Source: Cryptomeria japonica (taxonomy: Eukaryota; Streptophyta; Pinopsida; Cupressales; Cupressaceae). From it: 64,000 nt of DNA. Shown one piece after another: positions 23,266 to 34,995 of the stretch. A program made the translations under genes and the position numbers. The notes beneath the pieces are model-generated. The model did not search any database. It saw nothing but the letters and a program-made list of their open reading frames with translations, and had not been told where the DNA came from. Positions within the stretch are counted from its first letter, which is position 1; each line of letters opens with the position of its first letter. The DNA is taken from positions 266,398,192-266,462,191 of the forward strand of contig NC_081406.1 in assembly GCF_030272615.1 (NCBI RefSeq), in the 5' to 3' direction.

Positions 23266-23810
23266 TACTAAAAAAACTTAATCCAACTTTAAGCCTATTT
23301 TCATCATAGATCATTTCATTCATAATCCTATGAGTGCTCCTCATCACCAACATGACATGATGTTTAATGAATACACAAACATAGTGATCCTAACTATAGA
23401 AATGTTAACTCTCCAAACATTAATTTAACCACACCTATAATTGGCTACAATATCACAATAAATCATACACCTAACATTTGTCATCCTTCTTCACCATATC
23501 CCCATTCCTTGTCCATTGACCCTTATCATTTGCATCAACCTAAGGGCCGCCCTTATCCTCCCATAGTTCATTCTTAATTTTAGGTAGAGGCTTGCACCCA
23601 ACCTCTTTCACATCCCCTTACCTCCTCACTAATCAATGACTCCATTGTCATATTATAAAAATTATTCACAACATTCTCCTACCTACCCCACCTTAGTTTT
23701 GTTCTCATCCTCCTACTAGACCACCCCTCATGATTCATCTTATTCCCCCATCACATTCACCCCCTCCCACTACCAATCCATCTATATCCAAGAGGCCCTT
23801 CCTTTTACCT
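23266..23810 (+). other. Proline/histidine-rich linker of the Tat-like remnant
   Basis: One frame reads a Pro/Ser/His-rich stretch (CHPSSPYPHSLSIDPYHLHQ near 23480-23540) interrupted by stops. It resembles the low-complexity linkers seen around gag/protease in this element type. Nothing else is recognised. Confidence 0.3.
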
Positions 23811-25695
23811 TGTTGATGTGTTTTTTATGCACATACGAACACAGAATAAAATACCAAGATATCTTATCCTCTTTAACAAAATATCTCAAATGCTATTCTT
23901 CGCGATCAAATGAGACAACTCCAAGGTTACGAAATCTCAGGTCTTGACTCGTGGATAAGCTCAATGGTTGATGTGATATGTCGGAATCACAAGGGGACTT
24001 ATGTTGTACATGAATGCTTGAATACTTGGATGTTGTTGGAACTTAGTTTTAACTCATCTAAAAAAGAAAGATCAAAAGGAAAAGGTTTAGGAATTCTATT
24101 CTAAAGCCTAGAATGCAAGAAAAAGGTGTGATTTATTGGAATCCTACTAGGCAAGGCCTCACCATCAAGTCGAACAATTTGACACAAGCTTAGTGCAATC
24201 ATCTAAGGTATAATTCAAAGATGTTCAAATTATTACCATCAAACATTGATTGCCATTGAAGTTAATGCATAAACAATGGATGTATAATAATTGAAGTTAA
24301 ACTCATATAGAAATTTCAGTTGACCATGCAAGGTACACTTACAATCAATAAGAGGCTAGTGGTATGGACTAATGGATTCCACACAAATGCATTCAAATTC
24401 TTTCATTCAATCTAACAAAACTTGAAAGAAAATTCTATTCTAAAATTGTAATCTAACTTGGAGGAATTGAGAAACACAAGTGCATACAACACGTAAACAA
24501 AAATCACCATCAATTCAAATAATGACTTATATTCAAATTTGCAGCATATACTGACAATTCTCAAAAATTTCTCCCTTACAAATGAGAGGCAACAGGGTTT
24601 ATATAGAGATCTCATTACAATGAATGGCTTGGATTGATTCAAGCTCAATGGCTAAGATCCCAAGATAGAAACCCTAATTAGGGTTTGTTACAGCCACTGC
24701 TACATTGGCCAATGAGAGATGAGGGTAGGTATGATAAATAATATTTTATGTAGTGTCATGTGTCACCTATTCCCTCCTTGAATGAATGTTGACTTGGTAC
24801 ACTTTAATTGAACGAATGGTGACTATAAGGATGTCACCTCAACTTGCCTCATAGACTTAATCAATTTGCCTTGAACATCCTTCATGATACTTGGAATTCC
24901 TTATGATTCTTTACATTCCATCATTATGTTAGGGAATTCCATGAACTGTACCCTTCTTGTGTTTGAAAATTTTTCCCAATCTTGGAATCTTGAGATATTT
25001 CCTTCCTTGGCGCTCTTTCATGTTGAAATCCCTTAATGTAGTTCATGATTTCTCGATGTGAAATCCTTTGTGCTCATGTCTTGAACATGCTTTCCTTCAT
25101 TTTTTCACCATCATGGTGAATCTTTCTTCATGTTTGAGATAGTCCTCATCTTCATCTTCTGGAATCTTTGTCTTGAAATCCCCTTCCAATCTTTGAAGTG
25201 CTAATCTTCCTTATCCGCATTGTTCGAGTTTCCTTGCAATATGCATTTCACTTGCTTGTCATCTTAGATTTGATCCATCATCATTTGTTGCCTTGAAGTG
25301 TTGATCTTCCCCATCCACACTGTGTGCATCCTCCTTTGATCATCATGCATCTTTTCCTCGTAGTAGACTTGCAAAACAAACAAACATTCAATCAAAACCC
25401 TATTTGATAAACTTGATTTCATCCTTGGTGGGAAATCCATCCACATGTGGACTGATCACTCATCAAAATCATCCGCATTATCCTTGTCCATTCCTTCACT
25501 TGGTGTAAATTTGATGCATATCTAGACAACTTTGTTATTGATCCTCATTTGAATTGATTTGCTCCTTCCTCGAGTAGAAATTTGATCTTCATCCGGACTC
25601 TTTGTCCTTTGACATCTTGTGTTGATTTGATCACCATTTAATGCAGTGGAAATCTGGACACCATCAGGACTTTGTTCCTGACATTTGTCCCAACA
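23811..25695. repeat. LTR-like block with TG...CA ends
   Basis: The block begins TGTTGATGTGTTTTTTATG and ends ATTTGTCCCAACA, an imperfect inverted terminus pair typical of LTRs. Its length (1.9 kb) and lack of coding fit an LTR. I find no second copy and no matching target duplication (TACCT on the left, TGTGA on the right), so boundaries and orientation are uncertain. Confidence 0.3.
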
Positions 25696-25839
25696 TGTGA
25701 TAGGTAATTGATCAATTCAACTTAGGTTCCGATTAGAAAATTGTAACACTAATTCTGAAAAAGGTGAAAGTCCAGATTGAAATCTAAAAAAATCTCCTCA
25801 AGAAAACCTAATTTTTAGACTTAAGATAAGCCTGATTGC

Positions 25840-26990
25840 AATAAATAAGTCTGAAGACACCCTTGTAAACTTAGAAAATGGCGTGTTTGATGCAATCTCA
25901 TATTTGATTTCTGAGTATAAATTCTGAGGACACCCCTAAAAATGGTTGATTTAGGTGCTGGAAGGTTGTCTCAGATTTGACTTCCTGAGTACCAAGTCTG
26001 AAGACACCTTGACATACTCATAAATGACTGATTTGAAGCTCAAAAAGTATACCCAAGTCTGGAAATATCACTTGGAGGTCTAAAAATACTTAGAAAGTGA
26101 CTGGTTTTTTATATCAAAGTGTTAATAACATTCTGATTTTTTGTGGACTGAGTCTGAATACGCCCTCCAATGTCTAAAAATACTCTAAAAATGGTGTATT
26201 GAAATCTAATTTTTTGATGTTAAAGTCTGAATACTCCCTTTGAAAGTCTATAAATGGCTCTAAAAAGTCTAAAGACACTTTGAAAATGATGAAAACCAAT
26301 GGCTGGAAGTGGTCACAACCATGTCACGTGCTTGCATTTGAATTGTATTACCTTCCATAATTCAGAAATGATCAAATCTGAGTACAACTATGTGGCTGGA
26401 AATGAAGTTTTAGTCTGAAGACAACCTGGTATACTCGGAAAAATATTAAAATTAGTGCCCAAAAGTATGCCACAATTCTGAAAATGCTTGGAAAAGGGTG
26501 TGGAAAAGTGATTTTTAGTTCTCAAAGTCTAAAGACACCCTTCCAAGGTCCAACAATGGTTGCCCAATGTCAGAAGACAACCTTCCCAAAGTGAAGATTG
26601 CCAAATATGAGAACAAATAAAGGGCTAATAATATCTATCTAAGTCTAAAGACAAATCTGAAAGTGAAGTTCCAAACTTAGAGCAGCAATGGAAGCTCCAC
26701 CAAATGCCCAAAAAACTCATAACGATGATGCACAAGTGAAATTTACCAAGTGTAGAGGTGGCTAGAAATGAAGAATAAGTCTGAAGACAACATAAGAATG
26801 GAGTTTCAGACTTCACAACAACAATGGTGTACTCAAGAAATTCGCAGAAAACTCCTCCAAAAGGCCCCCAAACAAAATCGCCTAAGTGTGAAGTGGCTGG
26901 AAATGAAGAAATAAGTCTAGAAAATGAAGTTTCCAGCCAATAATGGAGTGAAAATCACTTCCAGCAATGGTAAAAAAATTTGGTCTGAGT
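25840..26990. repeat. Interspersed GTCTGAAGACACCC motif array
   Basis: Variants of GTCTGAAGACACCC occur near 25850, 25928, 26007, 26152, 26228, 26268, 26413, 26528, 26570, 26642 and 26789. Most gaps are close to 40, 75 or 145 bp. A second motif, GGCTGGAAATGAAG, precedes it in several later units. This looks like an eroded tandem repeat with a unit near 75 bp. The core GTCTGAAGAC is itself an inverted repeat (GTCT-GA-AGAC). No gene is seen between 25696 and 27127. Confidence 0.55.
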
Positions 26991-27127
26991 GTGTTCACAT
27001 CTTCCCAGCAAAAGACAATCACAAAAGTCACCCAAAATGAAGGGCAATCTACCTCACAAACAAAAGTGCAGCCTCTCTAATCATGTCGCCATTTCCCAAA
27101 GTCGTTGAATGTGGCCTAATCAAACAT

Positions 27128-27132
27128 TAAAC
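27128..27132. repeat. Target site duplication TAAAC (left)
   Basis: Immediately precedes the left LTR and matches 29466-29470 exactly. Confidence 0.9.
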
Positions 27133-28050
27133 TGTTGGCAATTGACACTCATCCAGTTCAGTTGTGTTGTCATTGATGGCAACACATATCATTTTGGGTT
27201 GGACACTTAACTGGTACTCACTGGTATTCATGATTTGGCTACCGACACTCAGGGAAACCGACAAACCAGGAACCGATACATGAGGCCGACATAGGAGATT
27301 AATCTGGTAGGTCTACATGGTAGCAATCAGTGGCATCATTCATGAAGTTTAATGTATTTATTTTTGTTTAGGCCGACATGCAAATAAATTATAATATCAT
27401 TCTAAGCCAACATAAGGCATTTATGTTTATGTTTGGGAAGGGTATTTAAGTCAGTCCGGTTAGGATATTTAATATATGATGATTGAGGAGATTGAGAGAT
27501 ATACATATGATGCGAGATATTGTGTGAATAATATTGATCGACTATATGCGAATATAATATTCTGTAGTTGGTCTTCGTTATTGGTTTTAAGGTTTGGGAT
27601 GCAGAACAAGTTATCGGTAAAGGACACAATGGAAACTGGTATAGTCAGTGCTTGAACCGAAACTCATCCAGCATAGCAAATGCATTCTGTGAGTTCATAA
27701 TTTTGTATGTAAATCACTATTTGGTGCTTGTAGTCAGTGAGGTTCCTTTTGTGATGAGCAGTGTGCTCTAGGTTGTTGGCCTTCCTACATGTGCAAGCCC
27801 CTATTTTAATATTTATTTATTTGGCCAATGGATAGATATTGTGGGTCACCAATCCCACCGTGGTTTTTCCTCTTTGAGGTTTTCCACATATAAATCTCTG
27901 TGTTATAGTGTATATTCTTCTAGTGGTATTATTTATACTTGTTGTTATATTCTTTTAAGGTTATCAGTTACTGGAACACTTTGTTAATAAGGTTAAAATT
28001 TATCTTACCAGCAGAACATTGATTCACCCGGTTGGAACATCTAGTTAACA
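27133..28050 (+). repeat. 5' LTR of the short element
   Basis: Starts TGTTGGCAATTGACAC. The end is placed at CTAGTTAACA (28050), which gives a CA terminus; seven bases later TGGTACTCAATC could be a decayed initiator-Met primer site. The right LTR ends slightly differently, so this end may be off by about 12 bases. Confidence 0.82.
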
Positions 28051-28052
28051 GT

Positions 28053-28397
28053 TTTGATGGTACTCAATCATTGACCAGCACCATTAATGGTCAAATTTTG
28101 GTTACAAAATCTGAGATATCAGCCTTGGAGAAAGATATGGACAGATTAATCCGGCGAGCTAGGGAATTGAGAGGATTGGTAAGTCCCTAGTTGAACACTT
28201 TATTACTCCATAAGAGGGAAAGTCTAGAATTGATGAATAAACCCACATCGGCAGATCTAACAAAAGAAGAACTACATGCATACATTCTTAATGGGTTTGT
28301 AACTATTTTGGGAACCTTGAAAACTGGTTGGGATACTTACTTAGGATTTTTGAAGGGTGCTTACCTGGATATATTCAAGTACATCCAGATCCGGTAA
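28053..28397 (+). pseudogene. Unrecognised internal reading frame of the short element
   Basis: A frame of about 114 codons spans most of the internal region, with a single TAG at 28188-28190. The part before the stop is charged and helix-prone (SEISALEKDMDRLIRRAREL, coiled-coil-like). The part after it contains SADLTKEELHAYILNG and ends FKYIQIR with TAA. No start codon is obvious at its 5' end; the first in-frame ATG is at about 28137. I do not recognise a family. It could be a leftover gag or post-pol segment of a parent Copia element, or a protein specific to this element. Confidence 0.4.
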
Positions 28398-28602
28398 ACA
28401 CATTTTGATTTAATTCTTTCATTCTTTTGCCCTGCCTTTGTCATTGATGCCAAAGGGGGAGTGGTTGTTGTGAAAAATGTCAAGGGACATAAGAAGTAAT
28501 GTACAACTCAGGGGGAGCAGGGTCAGTTTTGGTCATTAGTTTTTGGGACGAACCAGGACACCACTTCAACGATTCATTTTTCACATGAGTGTTGCCATCA
28601 AT

Positions 28603-28617
28603 ACCAAAGGGCGAGAT
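28603..28617 (+). other. Polypurine tract of the short element
   Basis: CAAAGGGCGAGAT lies directly before the 3' LTR. It is a one-base variant of the CAAAGGGGGAGAT tract of the larger Copia element. Confidence 0.75.
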
Positions 28618-29465
28618 TGTTGGCAATTGACACCCATCTGGTTTAGTTGTGTTGTCATTGATGGCAACACATATCATTTTGGGTTGGACACTTAACCGGT
28701 ACTCACTGGTATTCATGATTCGACAACCGACATTCAAGCAAACTGACAAACTAGGAACCGGTACATGAGGCCGACATAGGAGATTAATCCAGCGGGTCTA
28801 CATGGTAGCAATCAGCGGCATCGGTCTTGAAGTTTAATGTTTGTTTTTTTTTTAGGCTGACATGTAAATAAATTGTAATATCATTATAAGCCAGCATAAG
28901 GCATTTATGTTTATGTTTGAGAAGGGTATTTAAGTCAGTCCAATTAGGATGTTTTATATATGATGATATGAGGAGATTGAGAGATATACATATGATGCGA
29001 GATTTGTTTTAAGGTCTGGGATGCAGAGCAAGTTACCCGTAAAGGAGGACACAGTGGAAATCAGTATAGTCAGTGCTTGAACCGAAACTCATCCAGCATA
29101 GCAGATACATTCTCTGAGTTCATGATTTTGTATGTAAACCAGTATTTGGTGCTTGTAGTCAATGAAGCTCCTTTTGTGATGAGCAGCGTGCTCTAGGTTG
29201 TTGGCCTTCATGCATGTGTAGGCCCCTATTGTAATATATATTCATTTGGCCAATGGATAGATATTGTGAGTCACCAATCCCACCATGGTTTTTCCTCTTT
29301 GAGGTTTTCCACGTATAAATCTCTATGCTATGATGTATATTCTTGTGGTGGCATTATTTATACTTCTTATTATATTCTTTTATGGTTACTAGTTACTGGA
29401 ACACTTTATTAATAAGTTTAAAATTTATCTTACTGGCAGAACACTGATTCACCTAGATTCCAACA
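28618..29465 (+). repeat. 3' LTR of the short element
   Basis: Starts TGTTGGCAATTGACAC and ends GATTCCAACA directly before the TAAAC duplication. Confidence 0.9.
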
Positions 29466-29470
29466 TAAAC
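29466..29470. repeat. Target site duplication TAAAC (right)
   Basis: Exact partner of 27128-27132. Confidence 0.9.
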
Positions 29471-30960
29471 TTGCTGAAGATCCTCTCCAATGACTGCGCT
29501 TAGGTCTGATTGGGCAAACAATCTCCTCAAATCTGCAACATAGCTCTCCAAAATGGTGTCCAATGGACACTTAGGCAAAATCACCTCACTGGAAAACCAC
29601 TAACTTGCCTTCAATCAGCCACCTAACAGTCACATTAGCAACTTATATTGTTATTTTGATGTTGGTTGGGCATACTTAAACACATTTTCACCTTGAAACT
29701 TCACCACACAAGCAATGTGTGTTAAAACTATGCCTTGATAACAGACTGGTAGAAAACTGCCCTCTATCAGGAACTTGAATGGGGGAAAAAAGGGAACCAT
29801 CAAAAATTTGGGGGAAATTCTTCTCCCATCGAGATTTTGAGTTGGGTAAAATCATGGGTCTTTGGAAATGTGGGGGGAAAAGCACCTCCCATCGGGAATT
29901 TTGATATCACTCTAACATTTTGATATTTTAAACACATGATCCTATTCAAAATTCAAAAACCCTCTCATAAGCAAAGGCAAACACTAGGAAATTTGGCAAA
30001 AAAATTAGTCGAAAAAGAGAAAAGTGGGGGTCCCCATTTGGAATGGGGCGATGTGTGAAATCATCACAACAGACCCCTAATGTAGTTTTTTAGAAACTTA
30101 ATCCCTTTGTACATTGACTTACTTCCTCCTTACACCATCATCCTTCTCCTACTAATCTCTCTTCTTCACATAAACCTACTTCCTCTTCACATCACTATCC
30201 TAATCCTATTGGCTCTTACCCTTCACAACAAAACCTTTCATCATTTCCTTGTACTTCTACTCTTGTTCATCCCCCTATACTCTATCTTAGATTATCATTC
30301 TTCTATTCTACCTCAAGATGTGATCATTGATGACCATTTCCACTTCCTTCTCAACCATCTCCATCATCTCTTAACAAAGTTCCACCTCCATCTCCTATAT
30401 ACCTTCTTTTACATCCATTTTCACTCTACCAATTCATGTAAATGATTTCATGACTGCCTCATTCTCATATAATTTGATGTTTGATGAAACTTGCGCGCGC
30501 ATGTGACTTCTTTCTTATAGATATGAATTTTTGTTTCTCATCTTGATGTCTATATTTTTGTGATTCTCATTTTCTTTTTGGTGTGCCTCTTTCAAGTGAT
30601 GCAAATTATTACTAACTTACCACCCCTTTTCATGTTGACTCAAATAATTCCCTTCATGTTGTACCATTTTAGATACCTATATCATTATGTTCTCCTTTAC
30701 CACTATTGTTTTCCTATTATTCCTTGTTTCCTTCTTCCACATATCTCGTTGTTCCCTTTCTACTGTGAACATTCTCTAGTATATATAGCTTGGGTGTGAT
30801 ATGCAACTATAGGTCTCACTAATGACATCTTTAGTTTATGCACTAAGCTAACCAAAAGTTTTCTAACAGCCCTCTTCCTACATATGCATCTATTATACCC
30901 ATCTTGAGCCCACGCTATCCTTCTCAACTTCATTACACTTTTTATTTTATCCTCCATATA
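29471..30960. other. Decayed retroelement sequence with proline-rich remnant
   Basis: No intact gene. At 30116-30310 one plus frame reads a Ser/Pro/His-rich, stop-poor stretch (LHHHPSPTNLSSSHKPTSSS) that resembles the gag linker of the Tat-like elements elsewhere in the window. The longer open frame listed from 30107 is a Leu/His-rich shadow in another frame. The rest is AT-rich and pyrimidine-rich. Confidence 0.35.
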
Positions 30961-30963
30961 TAT

Positions 30964-31301
30964 TGTAGACAAATTTGTCAGAGAAAAGCTCTCGAGCCAA
31001 GATCTCAACCTACAAATAATTTTCACAAAAGAGAGATAAATAAATATTTCATCAAATAAGATGATAATTTTTTAGATGATTAAACAATGTACATTGGCCT
31101 ACTTATATAGGCAAGACAAAAGTGAATAAAAATAAACAGAGATGTGTCCCAATCATGTGTAGGATTAGGTAGGAGTAGGTAGAATACACCTATTGACAAC
31201 TACCGCGTTCAAGTACCATTGCAACCTAGAAAATAATAAATACAACTAGTATGCCTAAGTGGAACTTAAGAAAGAAGAGTAAATAATAATTTATTCTAAC
31301 A
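30964..31301 (-). repeat. Short Copia 3' LTR, about 338 bp
   Basis: On the minus strand a G-run (TTAAGGGGGGG) is followed by TGTTAGAATAAATTATTATT, and the block ends near TTTGTCTACA (30964). A TATATAAGTAGG element lies inside (about 31105-31118). This is the usual organisation of short Copia LTRs. No upstream partner is found in the window, so the end at 30964 is inferred from the CA terminus alone. Confidence 0.6.
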
Positions 31302-31312
31302 CCCCCCCTTAA
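31302..31312 (-). other. Polypurine tract of the short-LTR Copia
   Basis: The minus strand reads CTTAAGGGGGGG directly before TGTTAGAA. Confidence 0.65.
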
Positions 31313-32012
31313 GTGCAACTTAAGGAGATAAATACAATAAGCAATATAATATGATGATGCAATATGGGTCTCAGCTTCAAGGTCATGTTAAGTACCCATG
31401 TACAATGCAAATGATCTCTTACAAACTAGGAAAGGGAGAAAACCTCGTGGGACAAAAATCATCTTCAAAAAAGAGATGCAAATCATGCGCTAATGAATGA
31501 GGTGATGAATGGAGGTCTCCACAATACCCCCCAAGAATGACATCCACCACGAGAATACAATACAATTATCCCTCCAATGAAGGGAAAGATGGAGACAACA
31601 TTGCCCCCCCATGATGAAGTGTCCTCAAAACCACTGAAGCATGTCAGAAGCCAAAGGAAATGTCCATGACAACAAACAATGTCTCCTCTTGGGAGACAAA
31701 GATCCAATGGTGCATGTAGAAGAAACTTTATATCAATGAGAAAATGAGAAGGAAGAAGTCTCATAAATGAAAATGTGGAACAAGAATCAAGTGTCTCCAA
31801 AGGTGTCTCATCAAGACTAGGGATATCACCAATCAAGGAAGAAACAGTAGATGTGGGAGACTCGAGATCATCATCCAATTAACAAATTGCAAAGAGAAGT
31901 GATGCCTCCTCAAGCATGCTCTTCAAATCTATAATAGAGGAATGAGAAGCCAAGTCGGATAGACCTGCAATGAAACCATCCTAGAACACAAATCTGAAAA
32001 AACAATGATGTC
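31313..32012 (-). other. Region between gag remnant and 3' LTR
   Basis: A minus-strand open frame (31878-31483) falls here, but it shows no protease, integrase, RT or RNase H motif. It may be old element sequence or filler. Nothing is recognised. Confidence 0.4.
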
Positions 32013-32735
32013 CTATTGTGTGAAAGTCCTAGAATCCATGTCAATTGTAACCTCTGATGTAGCAGGGGATGGGGGGATCATGATTAAACCCACAAACCCA
32101 TCTAAATTACTCCCCTCACTAGGAGGAGTCAATGGAACATATGAATCATCATCAGTATCACTAGATGAAGGGGTCAAGGGGATATAAGGATCATCACTAG
32201 ATTTTGTCTTGGGCTCGCTTGATTTTGATGAAGTTTTGATTGTTCTCTAGTCAACCTCTCACAAAAAGTCTCAAAAGGTGGCATAACAAATTGCGTGCCC
32301 AACCCATCCATAGTAGAATAAAATGAAGTAGCAAAATAGAAAAAGGCATGCATTAACTTAGACAAAATCAAGAGAAATTGCATTCCTAATCTAATTTTTC
32401 TTTCCCACAACCCTCAATTGAGAGTGCAAGGACTTAAATTTGACCAAATAATCCTCAATGTAAGGAAATGTATCAATAGAAAGAGAGGCTATTTCAACTT
32501 CTACCTGCATAGCTCTATTTTCACTAACTAAACCAAAACAATCCTTGAGTTTATTCCATACCTCTAGTGGTGTATTGTATTCTTTGATGTGGAAGAACAA
32601 AGCGTTTGAAACATGAATAGAAATTAGGCCCATCACCTCCCCACATTTGCTTCGATGTGTAAACCTCTCAAATTCCTTGGTAATATTAGGTTGAGCCTCA
32701 CTCAAAGTTGACCATAACCCCTTTAACCAAAGCAA
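32013..32735 (-). pseudogene. Copia gag (UBN2-type), two frameshifts, pol missing
   Basis: The first piece (32735-32391) contains SNALFFHIKEYNTPLEVWNK and SLSIDTFPYIEDYLVKFKSL, typical of Copia gag. A frameshift leads to a second piece (about 32400-32230) with GLGTQFVMPPFETFCERLTR. A further shift leads to a Ser/Asp/Pro-rich tail (32246-32013) with a duplicated motif, DDPYIPLTP and DDSYVPLTP. No zinc knuckle is seen. Only about 0.7 kb separates this tail from the 3' LTR, too little for pol, so this is an internally deleted or gag-only element. Its 5' LTR is not visible. Confidence 0.7.
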
Positions 32736-32749
32736 GCATTGACCTAGTC

Positions 32750-34734
32750 ATTAGACCTTCCACTTTTAAGCATGGTTTGCTTCTCAATTGCCACCACACT
32801 CTAACCTCTATAGACATTTGACACAATGTTATTTTTGAAACCCATGATCAAGTCCATTTATTCTTTTCCCATTTATTTTCCCAATGCCTAAAACTCATTA
32901 GTGACTCCTAGAACCTTTTATTAAATCACCATTCTCCCCTCTTTCCTCATCAAGTGCCAAAAAGCATGTCAACGACTTTACTCATGAATAAAAATCCAAA
33001 AAGGGGAGAAACATAACTAGAAAAGAAACAATGAAAGCATACAAGAAAAAGAGGCAAAGCAACACAAAAGCAAAATATTCTAAAAGCAAAAGTAAATAAA
33101 TCTCTCAACTAGCTTGAAATGACCTTTTGAGCTAGGGTGCCTTTCTTCCTCTTCTTCAAGCATGCATGACCTAAGATTGGCCTGGTATATTAGCATCCTT
33201 CATTGCCATCGATCTAATTTGCCAATCCCTCTTGTCCATTTGACTCTCTTCCTCAATCAAAATTATTGGCCTCAATGGCTCAACCTTTGAACAATTCATG
33301 GCAAATGATTTTTTTTACTTTCCACACTATGGATCTTTTCTCTTAGCTAGCTTCTTCCCTACCATCACTTCAATCCCACAACCATTGCTACACTTCCTTT
33401 AGTATACCCAATGCACATCACAACATTACAAAGAACAAGGATTACAACAAACCCCTTGATTATCCAATCTATAAGATGAGGACCACATTACATTACCTAT
33501 AGCCTACTAGAATGACCAACTTTGACTACTCACTTTGTCTTCACTTTTCTTTCATTTTCCTTACCCTTGCTATTTTTATTTCACTAGGTTCTTGTCACTT
33601 GTTTTCATTTTCTCTTGATAATACTTGTTGTTCCATGACAAGCCAAAGATGGTCATACATATATCAAATACTCCTAATATATTATTAGAATTGGCTCCAC
33701 TCACATCAAATATGGATATTGATCACATCATTTTGCTTTCCTACTCTCATTTGTGATTGTTTTGTGGGTCTCTACTTCCTATCAAGTGATTTTCCATATA
33801 GAGCATTCATCTGCCTATCGCATCTTGTTTTACTAGCCACTTTCATTTACTTTGATCCCACCATCTACTTTTAACATTTTGGAAGCCCCTACCTTCCTCT
33901 TTTCTACTTGCTTCTATCTACAAATGATGTGCTCTTTTGCCCCTTTTCTTTTCACACTATTTACACAAGGTGACCCCATTTCTCTTGGTCATCATTCCTC
34001 TTGATTGATATAGCTTCTTCCTTTAATCAATCCATGTATCACACCTATTCTACCATCTCCGAAGGGCATCACTTTAGCATCCCTAGTTCCCTACTGCTTT
34101 ATCATTACTTGGGGGCATGTCTCAATTCTCTCTCTTCTTCTTCCACGCCTATCATTGTCATATTTAGGTTCACTTGGGAGCATCTTTGCATCATCTCCCT
34201 TTTAACAAACCTTCTTGGTTATCAAAATCCAGCACTTGACACTTTCTTTTACAGCTCCTGTGTGTCTAACCCAAATTATTATAAGCAAAAAAATAAAAGT
34301 ATTTAGCATGTCATAACAATGACAAATGCAATTAAGTGGGCCATTCAATACCCTATAAGTTTGCTTATCTAACATGTCCAAGATAATCCAAGAGGAATTA
34401 TTTTTCTCTTTCCAAATCACTCCAAAACTATGTTTTCATTGTTACTAGATGTTAGAATTTTCCCATTTCCAAATATTAATCACAGTACTAATTCGAAATT
34501 ATGTGTAGGCATTATCTTCTTGTTATCAGCAAATAGAGAATTTAAGTACCAATACGATTCATGTCTTTGCTCTAGCAAACTAGTATATCTATATTTTAAA
34601 AATATAGGTAAATTATGCCGAGAGATATCTTATAATAGAAATAAATCTGACAATTGCAACAATATTAGTAGTATACAAGAGTTTTAAAAATATAGGTAAT
34701 AATAGGGTTGCTTAAGTATGTACCGGCAGTATCT
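32750..34734. other. Non-coding, pyrimidine-rich stretch
   Basis: No gene or element boundary is recognised. The plus strand is C/T-rich (for example 34125-34145). The 101-codon frame at 34001-34306 has no family signature. It is likely very old repeat sequence. Confidence 0.4.
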
Positions 34735-34995
34735 AAGATGACAGCATGGAGATACTCACAATGCCACTTGATTTTATTGATTGTTCCCTTTTAAATATTA
34801 TGGCACTCTTCCACTATCATTAAGATGACAGCATGAAGATACTCACAATGCCACTTGATTTTATTGATTGTTCCCTTTTAAATATTATGGCACTCTTCCA
34901 CTATCATTAAGATGACAGCATGAAGATACTCACAATGCCACTTGATTTTATTGATTGTTCCCTTTTAAATATTATGGCACTCTTCCACTATCATT
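34735..34995 (+). repeat. Tandem repeat, 3 x 87 bp
   Basis: Copies start at 34735, 34822 and 34909 (each begins AAGATGACAGCATG). Copies 2 and 3 are identical, and copy 1 differs from them by one base (GGAG versus GAAG). The near identity marks a recent expansion. It lies about 0.9 kb beyond the last possible exon of the kinase gene. Confidence 0.95.

Larger units (their letters stand above)
27133..29465 (+). mobile_element. Short non-autonomous LTR retrotransposon, 2.33 kb
   Basis: Two LTRs (918 and 848 bp) with TGTTGGCAATTGACAC starts and a perfect 5-bp target duplication flank an internal region of only 567 bp. There is no gag, protease, integrase or reverse transcriptase. The polypurine context (TTGATGCCAAAGGGGGAG near 28443, and ACCAAAGGGCGAGAT before the 3' LTR) and the LTR block GTGGTTTTTCCTCTTTG tie it to the Copia-type elements of this window. 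It is most simply a deletion derivative mobilised in trans. The right LTR lacks about 60 bp present in the left near 27515-27580. Confidence 0.9.

Noticed and set aside
23811-25695. Calling this block a confirmed solo LTR
   Set aside because: No matching target duplication (TACCT versus TGTGA) and no second copy in the window. It is kept only as an LTR-like feature at low confidence.
30107-30445. 112-codon Leu/His-rich plus-strand frame, possible membrane protein
   Set aside because: Composition follows a pyrimidine-rich repeat. Another frame of the same bases reads as a gag-like Ser/Pro linker; no start context or relatives.
34001-34306. 101-codon plus-strand frame as a gene
   Set aside because: No family motif, a low-complexity Ser/Leu composition and no sign of promoter or introns.
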